A DNA stretch of 6,219 nt from Acidobacteriota bacterium (GCA_021805955.1 JAJZDO010001062.1:1-6219), one strand, 5' to 3'; counted from the stretch's first letter, positions 1-6,153 are shown. Made by a program: numbers and translations. The notes: a model not told the origin generated them from the letters alone.

Positions 1-150
1 GTTCTTGTCCATCGGCTCGCATCTTTGCTCCACGCTTCCTTCAGACCCCGCCTCGCGGCGACGCCCTTGCGCTTCACTATCACTTCTACTCCATCAGGAC
101 GTGAAGAGGACTTCCACCCCCAAGCTGTCATTCATGCACGGCGTACAGTG
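1..150. other. Left-edge non-coding stretch, no gene recognised
   Basis: No open frame here has a credible start, ribosome binding site or recognisable protein. The stretch holds a short GC-rich hairpin at 49-60 (CGCC, loop TCGC, GGCG). One frame is open through the whole stretch, but it runs on into sequence antisense to the SYLF gene, so I do not call it. The region lies downstream of that minus-strand gene and could be 3' untranslated sequence, the tail of a gene outside the window, or a dispersed intergenic repeat. The sequence does not decide between these. Confidence 0.4.
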
Positions 151-180
151 AATAGGGCAGACCTGTGGGCCTGCCCTATT
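151..180 (-). terminator. Inverted repeat downstream of the SYLF gene, probable terminator hairpin
   Basis: AATAGGGCAG (151-160) and CTGCCCTATT (171-180) are perfect complements separated by a 10-base loop. The hairpin begins about 20 bases past the stop codon of the minus-strand SYLF gene, where a terminator is expected. There is no proper T-tract after the stem on the minus strand; only the TATT inside the stem is T-rich. It may therefore be a weak terminator or a transcript-protecting 3' stem. Confidence 0.55.
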
Positions 181-200
181 TGGTTGAGATGGACGGTGTC

Positions 201-887
201 TTACTGCGCCGACCTGAAATATTTCGCCACAGTGCGTACGAAGGGCCGCGCCGAAACAGGCGTGACTTTATTGCCTTCCAGGATGGTCGCAAAGGGTACG
301 TCGGAGCCGTAATACGTGCGCGTGTCCTCTGTATTCTGGTTAACCACTGTGCCGTTCAAGTCGATTCCGGCAAACAATCCCTGGCTGCGCGAATAGGTCA
401 GCAGCTCGGACTTCAAGGTCAAGTTCGTTGCCGCGCCCGCATTGCGTCCCACCGGTCCGGCGGAAGCAGCCGCATCGCCGCCAATCTTAAACTTGCTCTT
501 CAGCAGATCCTGCATACCGCGTTGGTTCACTGCGATGAGCACCAAATCGGTTGCCTGACCGCCAATCTGAAACCCGAAGCTGCCGCCCGCCATTTGGATG
601 AAAGCAGGAGCGCTCCAGCCGTGTGAGGTTTTGCAGGTAACAACTCCCTGACCGTAACTGCCACCGACCACAAATGCGGCCTTTTTGTAACCAGGCACGA
701 CGGCCACGCAGGTTGCATCGCCCAGGATGCTGGTGGGAATCGACTTATCAGGAATTGCCTCGATTTCGGTGATCACCCGCGAGGCGGCATTCAAGCGATC
801 TACCAGCTTTGCATTGTCCGTTGCGGCAAACCCTTGCGAACCCACTAGAGTTACGGCACAAATGCCCAAAATAACTTTTTTCATCAT
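201..887 (-). CDS. Secreted lipid-binding SYLF (Ysc84-type) domain protein
   Basis: A 228-residue protein with an N-terminal signal peptide: MMKK, a hydrophobic core to about residue 17, and likely cleavage near GFA-A at 21-22. The rest is one SYLF domain (about 57-195). It shows the family hallmarks: VVPGYKKAAFVVGG (63-76), GWSAPAF (90-96), GFQIGGQATDLVL (105-117), AGPVGR (143-148), TYSRSQGLFAGIDLNG (164-179) and TYYG (191-194). In eukaryotes the SYLF domain binds phosphoinositides; in bacteria the exported members have no settled role, so an envelope lipid-binding function is inferred. Cys60 and Cys85 could form a periplasmic disulfide. The start is placed at 887 because the signal peptide begins there. 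A GAAAGG at 900-905 lies 12 bases upstream, a rather long spacing. An in-frame ATG at 956 would bury the signal peptide behind charged residues. There is no lipobox. The gene stands alone. Confidence 0.88.
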   Translation of the reverse strand: MMKKVILGICAVTLVGSQGFAATDNAKLVDRLNAASRVITEIEAIPDKSIPTSILGDATCVAVVPGYKKAAFVVGGSYGQGVVTCKTSHGWSAPAFIQMAGGSFGFQIGGQATDLVLIAVNQRGMQDLLKSKFKIGGDAAASAGPVGRNAGAATNLTLKSELLTYSRSQGLFAGIDLNGTVVNQNTEDTRTYYGSDVPFATILEGNKVTPVSARPFVRTVAKYFRSAQ

Positions 888-932
888 AAGTATGTCAAGC
901 CTTTCTCGCTCGCATGTTTTGAAATAGCCCAC

Positions 933-938
933 AGTATA
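933..938 (-). promoter_or_regulatory. Possible -10 element for the SYLF gene
   Basis: On the minus strand these bases read TATACT, five of six to the sigma-70 -10 consensus. They lie about 45 bases upstream of the chosen start at 887. No good -35 hexamer lies 16-18 bases further upstream, and there is no extended -10 TG. The call rests on the single hexamer. Confidence 0.35.
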
Positions 939-1016
939 AGCGCTGCTTTCGCGCACTCATTGCCGAGGCTAACGACTCCAGTGTACTAGGATGCAAGAAA
1001 AGCGAAACGGAGTTGA

Positions 1017-1169
1017 ATGAAAAAATGGACACTGACAAAAAAAAGAGCTGCAATCGGCGGTTTCGCGCCCATCGCAGCCCTGGATTCTCCCAAATCCATG
1101 ATCGTTAGGATTATTAGAAGCCGGAAAAGCGGATCGGGAAAGAGTACCGATGTCCCCCGCCTTCTGTAA
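1017..1169 (+). CDS. Doubtful small ORF, 50 residues, basic with a hydrophobic patch
   Basis: The frame opens with ATG AAA AAA TGG and closes with TAA inside a palindrome. The product starts MKKWTLTKKR, then a mildly hydrophobic AAIGGFAPIAAL (11-22), then a basic tail. The N-terminus loosely resembles an export signal, but the hydrophobic stretch is short and broken by Pro and Gly. A GGAG at 1009-1012 lies only 4 bases before the ATG, tighter than usual. A 9-codon frame (ATG at 991) ends at 1018-1020, overlapping this start by ATGA. No promoter is convincing, no family is recognised, and both neighbours are on the opposite strand. It may well be chance. Confidence 0.15.
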   Translation: MKKWTLTKKRAAIGGFAPIAALDSPKSMIVRIIRSRKSGSGKSTDVPRLL

Positions 1170-1245
1170 CGTTACCTAGGTGTTGGAGCCAGTCCAAAAC
1201 GTGACGCATATCTGGCCGAGGCTGGCAGGAGCAGCAGAATGCCGT

Positions 1246-1935
1246 CTATAGATCTTGCGCCCGCACGGAGAGTGCGATGCGGTTCGTGACGCCCATCTTC
1301 CTCATCAGCTTGGTGACATAGGATTTCACGGTGCGCTCTTCAATCTTTAAGTTGCGGGCGATCTCCCGGTTGGATTGCCCGTCGAGCAACAAATTCAACA
1401 CCTGCCGCTCTCGGCCAGTAAAGCTGACGCGAGCGACAGGGCCATGCCCCTCGGAGTCGCGGCCGGCGAGCAGTCGTTGTATCAACTCTGCCTGAATGCG
1501 GCGTGGCGCCCATATCGAGCCGGAGGCGACCATATGGAGAGCTTTTTCAAACTCGCGCGGCGAACTGGATTCGTGGAGAAAGCCCTTCGCTCCCATCATC
1601 AACACTTTCAGGATGGCCTCTTCCCCCGAGGTATGGGACATTACCAGGATAGGCAGAGCGGGATGAGTGGCGCGAATGGAGGCGATCGTCTTGAGTGGAT
1701 CGGCGATGCCCTGAGTCCCCATGAGAACCATGTTGATCGTAGAATCCGACTCTCGGTCGGAGGAAGGCAACGATAAGGCATCCCCCAACACAATGTCCAC
1801 GCCCGAATTTTTTTCAAAAATAGCCTGTAAACCGGCGGCGCGCAGAACATCCAGTCCAATGACATATACGCAAATGCGCGTGGTTGGAAGTCTGACCACT
1901 GCCCGCCGGTTCCCATCTTTCGGGGAAACAGGCAT
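1246..1935 (-). CDS. NarL/FixJ-type regulator with LuxR HTH and degenerate receiver
   Basis: A 229-residue protein laid out as a NarL-family response regulator: receiver-like domain at about 18-140, linker, and LuxR-type helix-turn-helix at about 168-229. The HTH is canonical: FTGRERQVLNLLLDGQSNREIA (172-193), then ERTVKSYVTKLMRKMGVTNR (200-219). The receiver keeps its hydrophobic strands (ICVYVIG 21-27, MVLMG 69-73, ILVMS 96-100, GAKGFL 115-120) but not its chemistry. The first strand lacks the acidic pair, the phospho-Asp position is Gly73 or Met72, and the conserved Lys after strand 5 is Glu122. Only Ser100 remains. It should bind DNA without ordinary phosphorylation; no sensor kinase is adjacent. 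ATG at 1935 gives the expected lead-in to strand 1 but has no clear Shine-Dalgarno. GTG at 1971 is an alternative. It lies 88 bases downstream of dcd on the same strand and may be co-transcribed with it. Target genes are unknown. Confidence 0.85.
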   Translation of the reverse strand: MPVSPKDGNRRAVVRLPTTRICVYVIGLDVLRAAGLQAIFEKNSGVDIVLGDALSLPSSDRESDSTINMVLMGTQGIADPLKTIASIRATHPALPILVMSHTSGEEAILKVLMMGAKGFLHESSSPREFEKALHMVASGSIWAPRRIQAELIQRLLAGRDSEGHGPVARVSFTGRERQVLNLLLDGQSNREIARNLKIEERTVKSYVTKLMRKMGVTNRIALSVRAQDL

Positions 1936-2023
1936 GACCGCGTGCAGTGAGGATAAATTCGACTGGGCCACAATTCGTCGTCTTTCGTTGCGTTCGGTAA
2001 AGAGGGGTCGTGCATCGGCCAAT

Positions 2024-2578
2024 TTACAGCTTGGGCAATACGATTCCCTGCTGGTTCTGGTATTTTCCCTTGCGGTCCGCATAGCTGATTTCGCAGATTT
2101 CATCGGACTCGAAAAACAATATCTGGCACAAACCTTCCATGGCATAGATGCGCGCCGGCAGCGGCGTTGTATTGGAAATTTCGAGGGTCACGAACCCTTC
2201 CCACTCGGGTTCAAACGGCGTCACGTTGACGATAATGCCGCAGCGAGCGTACGTCGACTTGCCAACGCAAATGGTGAGTACATTGCGCGGGATTTTGAAA
2301 TATTCCACCGAGCGCGCCAGCGCGAACGAGTTGGGGGGGATCACCACAGAGTCCGCCTGGGTGGTAACAAACGAGCGTTCATCGAAGTTTTTCGGATCGA
2401 TGACCGTGCTGTTCACATTCGTAAAGATCTTGAATTCGTCGGAAACCCGCAGGTCATACCCGTAGGAAGAAAGGCCGTAGGAAATGACCCCCTCGCGAAC
2501 TTGCTTCTCGCTAAATGGCGTAATCATTTGGCTCTGGAGTGCGTTTTCTCGAATCCAGCGATCACTCTTAATCGACAT
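2024..2578 (-). CDS. dcd: dCTP deaminase
   Basis: A 184-residue protein of full family length (usually about 185-195). It deaminates dCTP to dUTP in the cytoplasm, feeding dUMP to thymidylate synthesis through dUTPase. Recognisable blocks are [13 protein letters not shown] (37-49), [10 protein letters not shown] (79-88), [19 protein letters not shown] (106-124), [16 protein letters not shown] (127-142) and [11 protein letters not shown] (168-178). Glu133 in TLEISN matches the catalytic Glu of the E. coli enzyme, and Ser108 and Arg112 match its active-site Ser and Arg. Lys107 replaces the E. coli Arg, as is normal in the subgroup that carries GKSTYARCG. The start is firm: GAGGAGA at 2582-2588 sits just upstream of ATG. 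A bifunctional deaminase/dUTPase is possible in related families, but nothing here points to it. The gene is divergent from HU, with its likely promoter at 2653-2681. Confidence 0.95.
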   Translation of the reverse strand: MSIKSDRWIRENALQSQMITPFSEKQVREGVISYGLSSYGYDLRVSDEFKIFTNVNSTVIDPKNFDERSFVTTQADSVVIPPNSFALARSVEYFKIPRNVLTICVGKSTYARCGIIVNVTPFEPEWEGFVTLEISNTTPLPARIYAMEGLCQILFFESDEICEISYADRKGKYQNQQGIVLPKL

Positions 2579-2581
2579 CCG

Positions 2582-2588
2582 TCTCCTC
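2582..2588 (-). promoter_or_regulatory. Ribosome binding site of dcd
   Basis: The minus strand reads GAGGAGA, then three bases, then ATG. It is a near-ideal Shine-Dalgarno and fixes the dcd start at 2578, although the core-to-ATG spacing is on the short side. Confidence 0.75.
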
Positions 2589-2652
2589 GTACCGTGGCTG
2601 CATTTTCGGATTCCCGTGCGACCGACTGTTGCAAATAGGTTGCTTTAAGCCG

Positions 2653-2681
2653 AGTGTACGAGAGTGGCGCTCCATTGACAA
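2653..2681 (-). promoter_or_regulatory. Likely sigma-70 promoter for dcd
   Basis: On the minus strand, TTGTCA (2681-2676) and TACACT (2658-2653) are separated by exactly 17 bases. The -35 matches five of six consensus bases and the -10 matches four. Transcription would start near 2646, giving a leader of about 68 bases that contains the strong dcd ribosome binding site. The -35 overlaps that of the HU promoter on the other strand. Confidence 0.55.
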
Positions 2682-2704
2682 TCTCGAAAACTCGACCCTA
2701 GCAT
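2675..2704 (+). promoter_or_regulatory. Likely sigma-70 promoter for the HU gene
   Basis: A perfect -35 TTGACA (2675-2680) is followed after 18 bases by TAGCAT (2699-2704), four of six to the -10 consensus. Transcription would begin near 2711, about 45 bases ahead of the TTG start. This strong -35 fits an abundantly expressed nucleoid protein. Confidence 0.6.
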
Positions 2705-2738
2705 GGGTATACGCGAGGAAGCACGCATCCAACAGCCC

Positions 2739-2746
2739 GAGGGGAG
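2739..2746 (+). promoter_or_regulatory. Ribosome binding site that sets the TTG start of HU
   Basis: GAGGGGAG lies 8 bases before TTG at 2755-2757. Together with the family N-terminus, which begins with (M)xKxD/E, this places the start at the TTG and not at the upstream in-frame ATGs (2629, 2704), which would add unrelated residues. Confidence 0.75.
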
Positions 2747-2754
2747 AAACTCAT

Positions 2755-3024
2755 TTGATCAAACAAGACGTGGTGCATAAAGTTGCGGAGCGGACAGGAT
2801 TGCCTCGCGTGAAAGCCGAGGCTGCCGTAGATACCGTCTTTGCAAGCATGAAAAATGCGCTCGCTACCGGGGACCGCATCGAACTGCGCGGCTTTGGCGT
2901 GTTCAGCGTCAAGCCCAGGAAAACCGGCATTGGACGCAACCCGCGAACGGGCGCCGAAGTTCCAATCGCGCCGGGACGCGCCGTCCGCTTCAAGCCTGGG
3001 AAGGAATTGCATCTGCTCGACTAG
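2755..3024 (+). CDS. Nucleoid-associated protein, HU/IHF family
   Basis: An 89-residue protein of exact HU length, starting at TTG (read as Met). The N-terminal helical dimerisation part (1-40) is followed by the HU signature ELRGFGVFSVKPRKTGIGRNP (43-63), the arm and the closing helix PGKELHLL (81-88). Pro63 in RNP is the residue that wedges between base pairs in HU and IHF. It forms dimers that bend and compact DNA with little sequence preference, affecting replication, repair and transcription. The extra conserved arm residues look more like a general HU than a site-specific IHF subunit, but the sequence alone cannot rule out IHF-type behaviour. The gene is monocistronic: its own promoter is at 2675-2704 and a strong hairpin follows the stop by 18 bases. 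It is divergent from dcd. Confidence 0.94.
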   Translation: MIKQDVVHKVAERTGLPRVKAEAAVDTVFASMKNALATGDRIELRGFGVFSVKPRKTGIGRNPRTGAEVPIAPGRAVRFKPGKELHLLD

Positions 3025-3042
3025 ATCTGGCGGCTGCGCCTG

Positions 3043-3082
3043 ACGATTGCGCGATCGGTGTTTTTCGATCGCGCAATCGTTT
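3043..3082 (+). terminator. Rho-independent terminator of the HU gene
   Basis: ACGATTGCGCGATCG (3043-3057) and CGATCGCGCAATCGT (3066-3080) form a perfect 15-bp stem with an 8-base loop GTGTTTTT. It is followed by TT, so the T-tract is short (TTT from 3080). Position and stability make it a convincing end to the HU transcript. The minus-strand side has no T-run, so it should work in one direction only. Confidence 0.8.
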
Positions 3083-3348
3083 CCACTCCCTGGCGATTTT
3101 TGTGACGCGCATTTTGCCGATCCGTGCAAAGCGAACATTGTGGTGCGGCAATGGATACACCTGGCAAAGAGCGTATTCTTGTGTCGGCTAGAATGGCGCC
3201 CTTCCGCTACAATCATGGGCGTGCCTGAGTCGCAACGGAAACCGCAACGGAATCGAAAATCTCAGCCGGACGTGAGCCGCGATCGATACCGGTCGCGCGA
3301 CGATAGCGTTCGCAGCCGTATGCCGGACCGGCGCATCCGGGGCAAAGC
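3083..3348. promoter_or_regulatory. Leader region of the msbA-yicC-gmk operon
   Basis: Between the HU terminator and the exporter start, this stretch must carry the operon's promoter if the operon has its own. Two -10-like boxes are visible, TAGAAT (3189-3194) and TACAAT (3208-3213), the second five of six to consensus. Neither has a matching -35 at 16-18 bases, so the promoter is not settled. A 12-base near-repeat of CGCAACGGAA occurs at 3231-3254. The second half is spanned by a small basic ORF (3215-3352). GGGG at 3339-3342 could act as the exporter's ribosome binding site, 6 bases from ATG. Confidence 0.4.
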
Positions 3349-3352
3349 ATGA
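3215..3352 (+). CDS. Possible small basic protein, 45 residues, coupled to the exporter
   Basis: The frame reads MGVPESQRKPQRNRKSQPDV and ends in RRIRGKA, with 12 arginines in 45 residues and almost no hydrophobic residues, so it would be disordered. Its stop overlaps the exporter's ATG as ATGA, the same join as between the exporter and yicC, which suggests translational coupling. Against it: no Shine-Dalgarno precedes the ATG, no family is recognised, and GC-rich sequence often gives arginine-rich chance frames. It could be a leader peptide or simply untranslated leader. Confidence 0.25.
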   Translation: MGVPESQRKPQRNRKSQPDVSRDRYRSRDDSVRSRMPDRRIRGKA

Positions 3353-5202
3353 AACTGCTCCTTCGCCTGCTGGCGTATGCCCGACCCTACTCGTTGCAGG
3401 CGTTCGTGTCGGTCGTGCTCATGGCCACGGTTGGCCTCCTGGACGCCTTCCGGGTGTTGCTGATCAAGCCCATCTTCGACCAGGTCCTGAAACCCTCCGA
3501 CGTTACCCCGCACTTGCCGCTCTTCAACATTACCCATGGACACTTTCATTTGCAGTTGAATCTGGAGCAACTGGTTCCAGGACATTTTCACAACGCTTGG
3601 ACCATGGTTGCCTTCGCCATGGTCGCGTCCACGGCCCTGAAAAGCCTTTGCGATTATCTGGGCACGTATCTGTCAAACTTCGCCGGATACGGAATGATTA
3701 CCGATTTGCGCAATGATCTGTATGAAAGCATCCTGCGACGTTCGGTCTCTTTTTTCCAGAAGCACTCGACCGGCACGATCCTCTCCACATTGATCAACGA
3801 TGTGGAACGGGTGCAGTTTGCCATGTCCACGGTGATGTCGGATTTTCTGCAACAATTCTTTACCTTCCTGTCCCTCATCGCAGTCGTCATCCTGTATGGG
3901 GGAAAACTGGCCTGGGTGTTGGTGCTGTTCGTTCCGGTCGTCATGTCTTCGGCGCGGCGCATCGGGCGCAGTGTCCGGACGACGACGCGCAGTGGACAGG
4001 ACAAGCTGGCGGAAATCCAGAATATTCTGCATGAAACCGTCACCGGCAATCGCATCGTCAAGGCCTTCAATATGGAGGTGTGGGAGCTGGTCCGGTTTCG
4101 CACCGCGGCGCGTCGACTGTTCCGCGCCAATCTTCGTTCGGTCAGCGCGCAGGCCATCAGCTCGCCGTTGATGGACTTGATCGGCGCCATCGCGATCGCC
4201 ATGCTGCTGTTGCTGGGCCGCACTCGCATTCAGCAGCACGCCATGACGGAGGGCGCATTCATCGCCTTTATCTTCGCCTCCTTCAAGCTCTACGATCCGG
4301 TGCGGAAATTCGCGCTTTTCTACAATAATTTCCAGCAGGCATTCGGCGCGTCTTCCTCCATTTTCGACTTTATGGACGCACAGGATGACGTGCGCGAAAA
4401 GCCGCACGCCGTGCAGTTGACAACTTTCCAACAGGCGGTTTGTTTCAAACACGTCAGCTTCGCCTATTCCGATGATGAAGGCACCAAACAAGTGCTGCAC
4501 GACATTACACTGGCCGCGAATCAGGGCGAGGTGATTGCGCTGGTAGGGCCCAGCGGCGCCGGCAAGACCACCATCGTCAACCTGATTCCTCGGTTTTTTG
4601 ACGTATCCAGCGGACAGATCACCATCGACGGCCACGACCTGCGCGACGTCACGCTGCACTCCCTGCGCACGCAAATTGCCAAAGTGACGCAGGAAACGAT
4701 TCTGTTCAATGACACGGTGCGCAACAACATCGCCTATGGTCAGCCCGACGTACCCAAGCAGCGGATCATCGATGCCGCCAAAGCGGCGCTGGCGCACGAC
4801 TTTATCGAGCAGATGCCGGAGGGCTACGACACCATCATCGGAGAGAAGGGATTTCGCATGTCGGGCGGAGAACGCCAACGCCTGGCCATCGCCCGCGCGC
4901 TGCTGAAAGATGCTCCCATTCTGATTCTGGATGAGGCCACCTCGGCCCTGGATGCGGAGAGCGAGTCGCTGGTTCAGGCGGCATTGGCGAACCTGATGCA
5001 TCGCCGCACGGTATTTGTCATTGCGCATCGTCTCTCTACGGTGAGAAGAGCGAACAGAATCGCGGTGATCGAGGACGGTTCCATCACCGCTATCGGAACC
5101 TACGAGGAACTACTCATGACATCTCCAACGTTTCAGAAACTTCACCATCTGCAATTTTTTGATATCTCCGAGGCCGCGGTGGCAGCGCGGAACCATCCAT
5201 GA
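3349..5202 (+). CDS. msbA: MsbA-like ABC exporter, fused membrane and ATPase domains
   Basis: A 617-residue half-transporter that should work as a homodimer in the inner membrane. MsbA-type members flip lipid A core from the inner to the outer leaflet. Six membrane spans lie roughly at 15-37, 83-105, 165-183, 186-200, 270-290 and 300-316. The ATPase domain has A-loop Tyr373, Walker A GPSGAGKTT (400-408), Q-loop Gln448, signature MSGGE (504-508), Walker B ILILDE (524-529), SALD (532-535) and switch His560. All catalytic residues are present; MSGGE in place of LSGGQ is a tolerated variant. The first periplasmic loop (about 38-82) is fairly long and histidine-rich. ATG at 3349 puts span 1 near the N-terminus. 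The stop overlaps yicC by ATGA. The exporter class is certain. The lipid A substrate is inferred from overall resemblance; another lipid or a drug remains possible. Confidence 0.88.
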   Translation: MKLLLRLLAYARPYSLQAFVSVVLMATVGLLDAFRVLLIKPIFDQVLKPSDVTPHLPLFNITHGHFHLQLNLEQLVPGHFHNAWTMVAFAMVASTALKSLCDYLGTYLSNFAGYGMITDLRNDLYESILRRSVSFFQKHSTGTILSTLINDVERVQFAMSTVMSDFLQQFFTFLSLIAVVILYGGKLAWVLVLFVPVVMSSARRIGRSVRTTTRSGQDKLAEIQNILHETVTGNRIVKAFNMEVWELVRFRTAARRLFRANLRSVSAQAISSPLMDLIGAIAIAMLLLLGRTRIQQHAMTEGAFIAFIFASFKLYDPVRKFALFYNNFQQAFGASSSIFDFMDAQDDVREKPHAVQLTTFQQAVCFKHVSFAYSDDEGTKQVLHDITLAANQGEVIALVGPSGAGKTTIVNLIPRFFDVSSGQITIDGHDLRDVTLHSLRTQIAKVTQETILFNDTVRNNIAYGQPDVPKQRIIDAAKAALAHDFIEQMPEGYDTIIGEKGFRMSGGERQRLAIARALLKDAPILILDEATSALDAESESLVQAALANLMHRRTVFVIAHRLSTVRRANRIAVIEDGSITAIGTYEELLMTSPTFQKLHHLQFFDISEAAVAARNHP

Positions 5203-6119
5203 GTGACCTGCCCATCCGTTCCATGACCGGGTTTGCGCGCATTACCGCAACCGCGCCCGGCAACATCGACTTTGTGTTGACCGTGAAGAGCGTCAACCAC
5301 CGCTACCTGGATTTGCAGTTTTTTCTACCCGGTGGCATGGACGCACTCGAAATGCAATGGCGAAAAACCATCAAGGAACACGTGGGCCGTGGGCATGTCG
5401 AGGTGCGTCTGTCTGTGCATCGAGAGAACTCGGCGCCATCGCCTCAATACAATCCTGCCATCATCCAGGCCTATGTGGACGCATTTCGAGCGGCCTCCCA
5501 CGCGCATAAGTTGCGGGGAGCGCAGCCGGACTTGAACGCCGCCCTGCGTCTTCCTGGCGTGTGGTCGATGGAAAGCGCCCGTCCCGAGGAAGAAGAGCAG
5601 GCCGGCATCGAACTCGCCGCCGCGGCCGCCATGGCGCCAGCCATGGAAAGCTTGAACGCGATGCGCGCGCAGGAGGGCCAAGCCCTGGCTGCGGAACTGG
5701 AGCGCACCCTGGGGCGACTGCGGGAGCACGTGGATGAGCTGGCCAGCTTGCGCGCCGGCATGCAACAGGCGCAGACGGAGCGGCTCGACCAGAAAATGCG
5801 CGAAATGCTCGGCGACACGTTCGCTCTGGATCGGGACCGCATCCTGCAGGAGGCCGCTCTGCTTGCCGAGCGCAGCGACGTTGAAGAAGAACTGGCCCGG
5901 CTTCGCGCGCATATCGACCAATTTCTTCGTCTGTTGCAGCAGGGAGGCGAACTGGGAAAGAAGCTCGATTTTCTGCTGCAGGAAATGACCCGCGAAGCCA
6001 ACACGACGCTTTCCAAGACCGGAAACATCGCCACCCGCAGCCTAGGCATTACGGAATTGGGCCTGGCGATGAAGTCGGAAATCGAAAAGACACGCGAGCA
6101 GGTCCAGAATCTCGAGTAG
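5199..6119 (+). CDS. yicC: YicC/YloC family endoribonuclease
   Basis: A 306-residue protein, slightly longer than the usual 285-295; an acidic and alanine-rich stretch at about 129-147 may account for this. The N-terminal YicC domain begins with the hallmark SMTGFAR (8-14) and continues with VKSVNHRYLDLQ (29-40). The middle has MRAQEG (155-160) and a coiled-coil-like helical region (about 165-245) containing AERSDVEEELARLRAH (223-238). The C-terminal block is GKKLDFLLQEMTREANT (253-269), ending in EKTREQVQNLE. In E. coli YicC is an endoribonuclease linked to small-RNA decay; here only family membership is shown. ATG at 5199 overlaps the exporter stop and lacks a Shine-Dalgarno of its own, so translation is probably coupled. 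gmk follows after 44 bases, the common yicC-gmk order. Confidence 0.93.
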   Translation: MSDLPIRSMTGFARITATAPGNIDFVLTVKSVNHRYLDLQFFLPGGMDALEMQWRKTIKEHVGRGHVEVRLSVHRENSAPSPQYNPAIIQAYVDAFRAASHAHKLRGAQPDLNAALRLPGVWSMESARPEEEEQAGIELAAAAAMAPAMESLNAMRAQEGQALAAELERTLGRLREHVDELASLRAGMQQAQTERLDQKMREMLGDTFALDRDRILQEAALLAERSDVEEELARLRAHIDQFLRLLQQGGELGKKLDFLLQEMTREANTTLSKTGNIATRSLGITELGLAMKSEIEKTREQVQNLE

Positions 6120-6148
6120 TCTTGAGAGAATCGATCCTTTTGTATCTC

Positions 6149-6153
6149 AGGAG
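6149..6153 (+). promoter_or_regulatory. Ribosome binding site of gmk, inside small inverted repeats
   Basis: AGGAG lies 10 bases before the GTG at 6164 and supports that start. The site falls within CAGGA (6148-6152), which can pair with TCCTG (6156-6160). Confidence 0.65.

Larger units (their letters stand above)
888..1245. other. 358-base intergenic region between the SYLF gene and the regulator
   Basis: Both flanking genes are on the minus strand, so this region carries the SYLF gene's leader and promoter and the 3' end of the regulator transcript. It holds a possible SYLF -10 box (933-938), a plus-strand 50-codon ORF (1017-1169), a 10-bp palindrome GTAACGTTAC (1166-1175) running into CCTAGG (1175-1180), and a weak 5-bp hairpin TTGGA/TCCAA near 1183-1197. 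I see no convincing terminator for the regulator and no RNA gene. Confidence 0.5.

Noticed and set aside
201..887. SYLF protein as a lipoprotein using Cys10
   Set aside because: The residue before the Cys is Ile, which does not fit a lipobox; the ordinary cleavage site near 21-22 fits better.
888..956. Upstream extension of the SYLF protein to ATG at 956
   Set aside because: It would place 23 charged residues ahead of a clear signal peptide and cover the possible -10 box.
1017..1169. SGSGKST in the 50-residue ORF as a nucleotide-binding P-loop
   Set aside because: No preceding hydrophobic strand and only 50 residues in all; the match is coincidental.
1936..2145. Upstream extension of the regulator to an ATG inside dcd
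   Set aside because: The extra 70 residues overlap dcd in another frame and resemble nothing; the receiver begins normally soon after the ATG at 1935.
1721..2638. 305-codon plus-strand frame opposite dcd and the regulator
   Set aside because: It runs antisense across two recognised genes and the gap between them, with no family resemblance.
2629..2754. Upstream extension of HU to ATG at 2629 or 2704
   Set aside because: It would read through the promoter and Shine-Dalgarno and add residues foreign to HU; TTG at 2755 gives the exact family length.
3195..3207. Sigma-54 type -24/-12 promoter ahead of the exporter
   Set aside because: The GG to GC spacing is 9, not 10, and the flanking bases do not fit the consensus.
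3673..5028. 451-codon open frame on the minus strand opposite the exporter
   Set aside because: It is the shadow of a high-GC gene with all ABC motifs in the plus frame; its translation has no recognisable domain and is rich in Arg, Gln and His.
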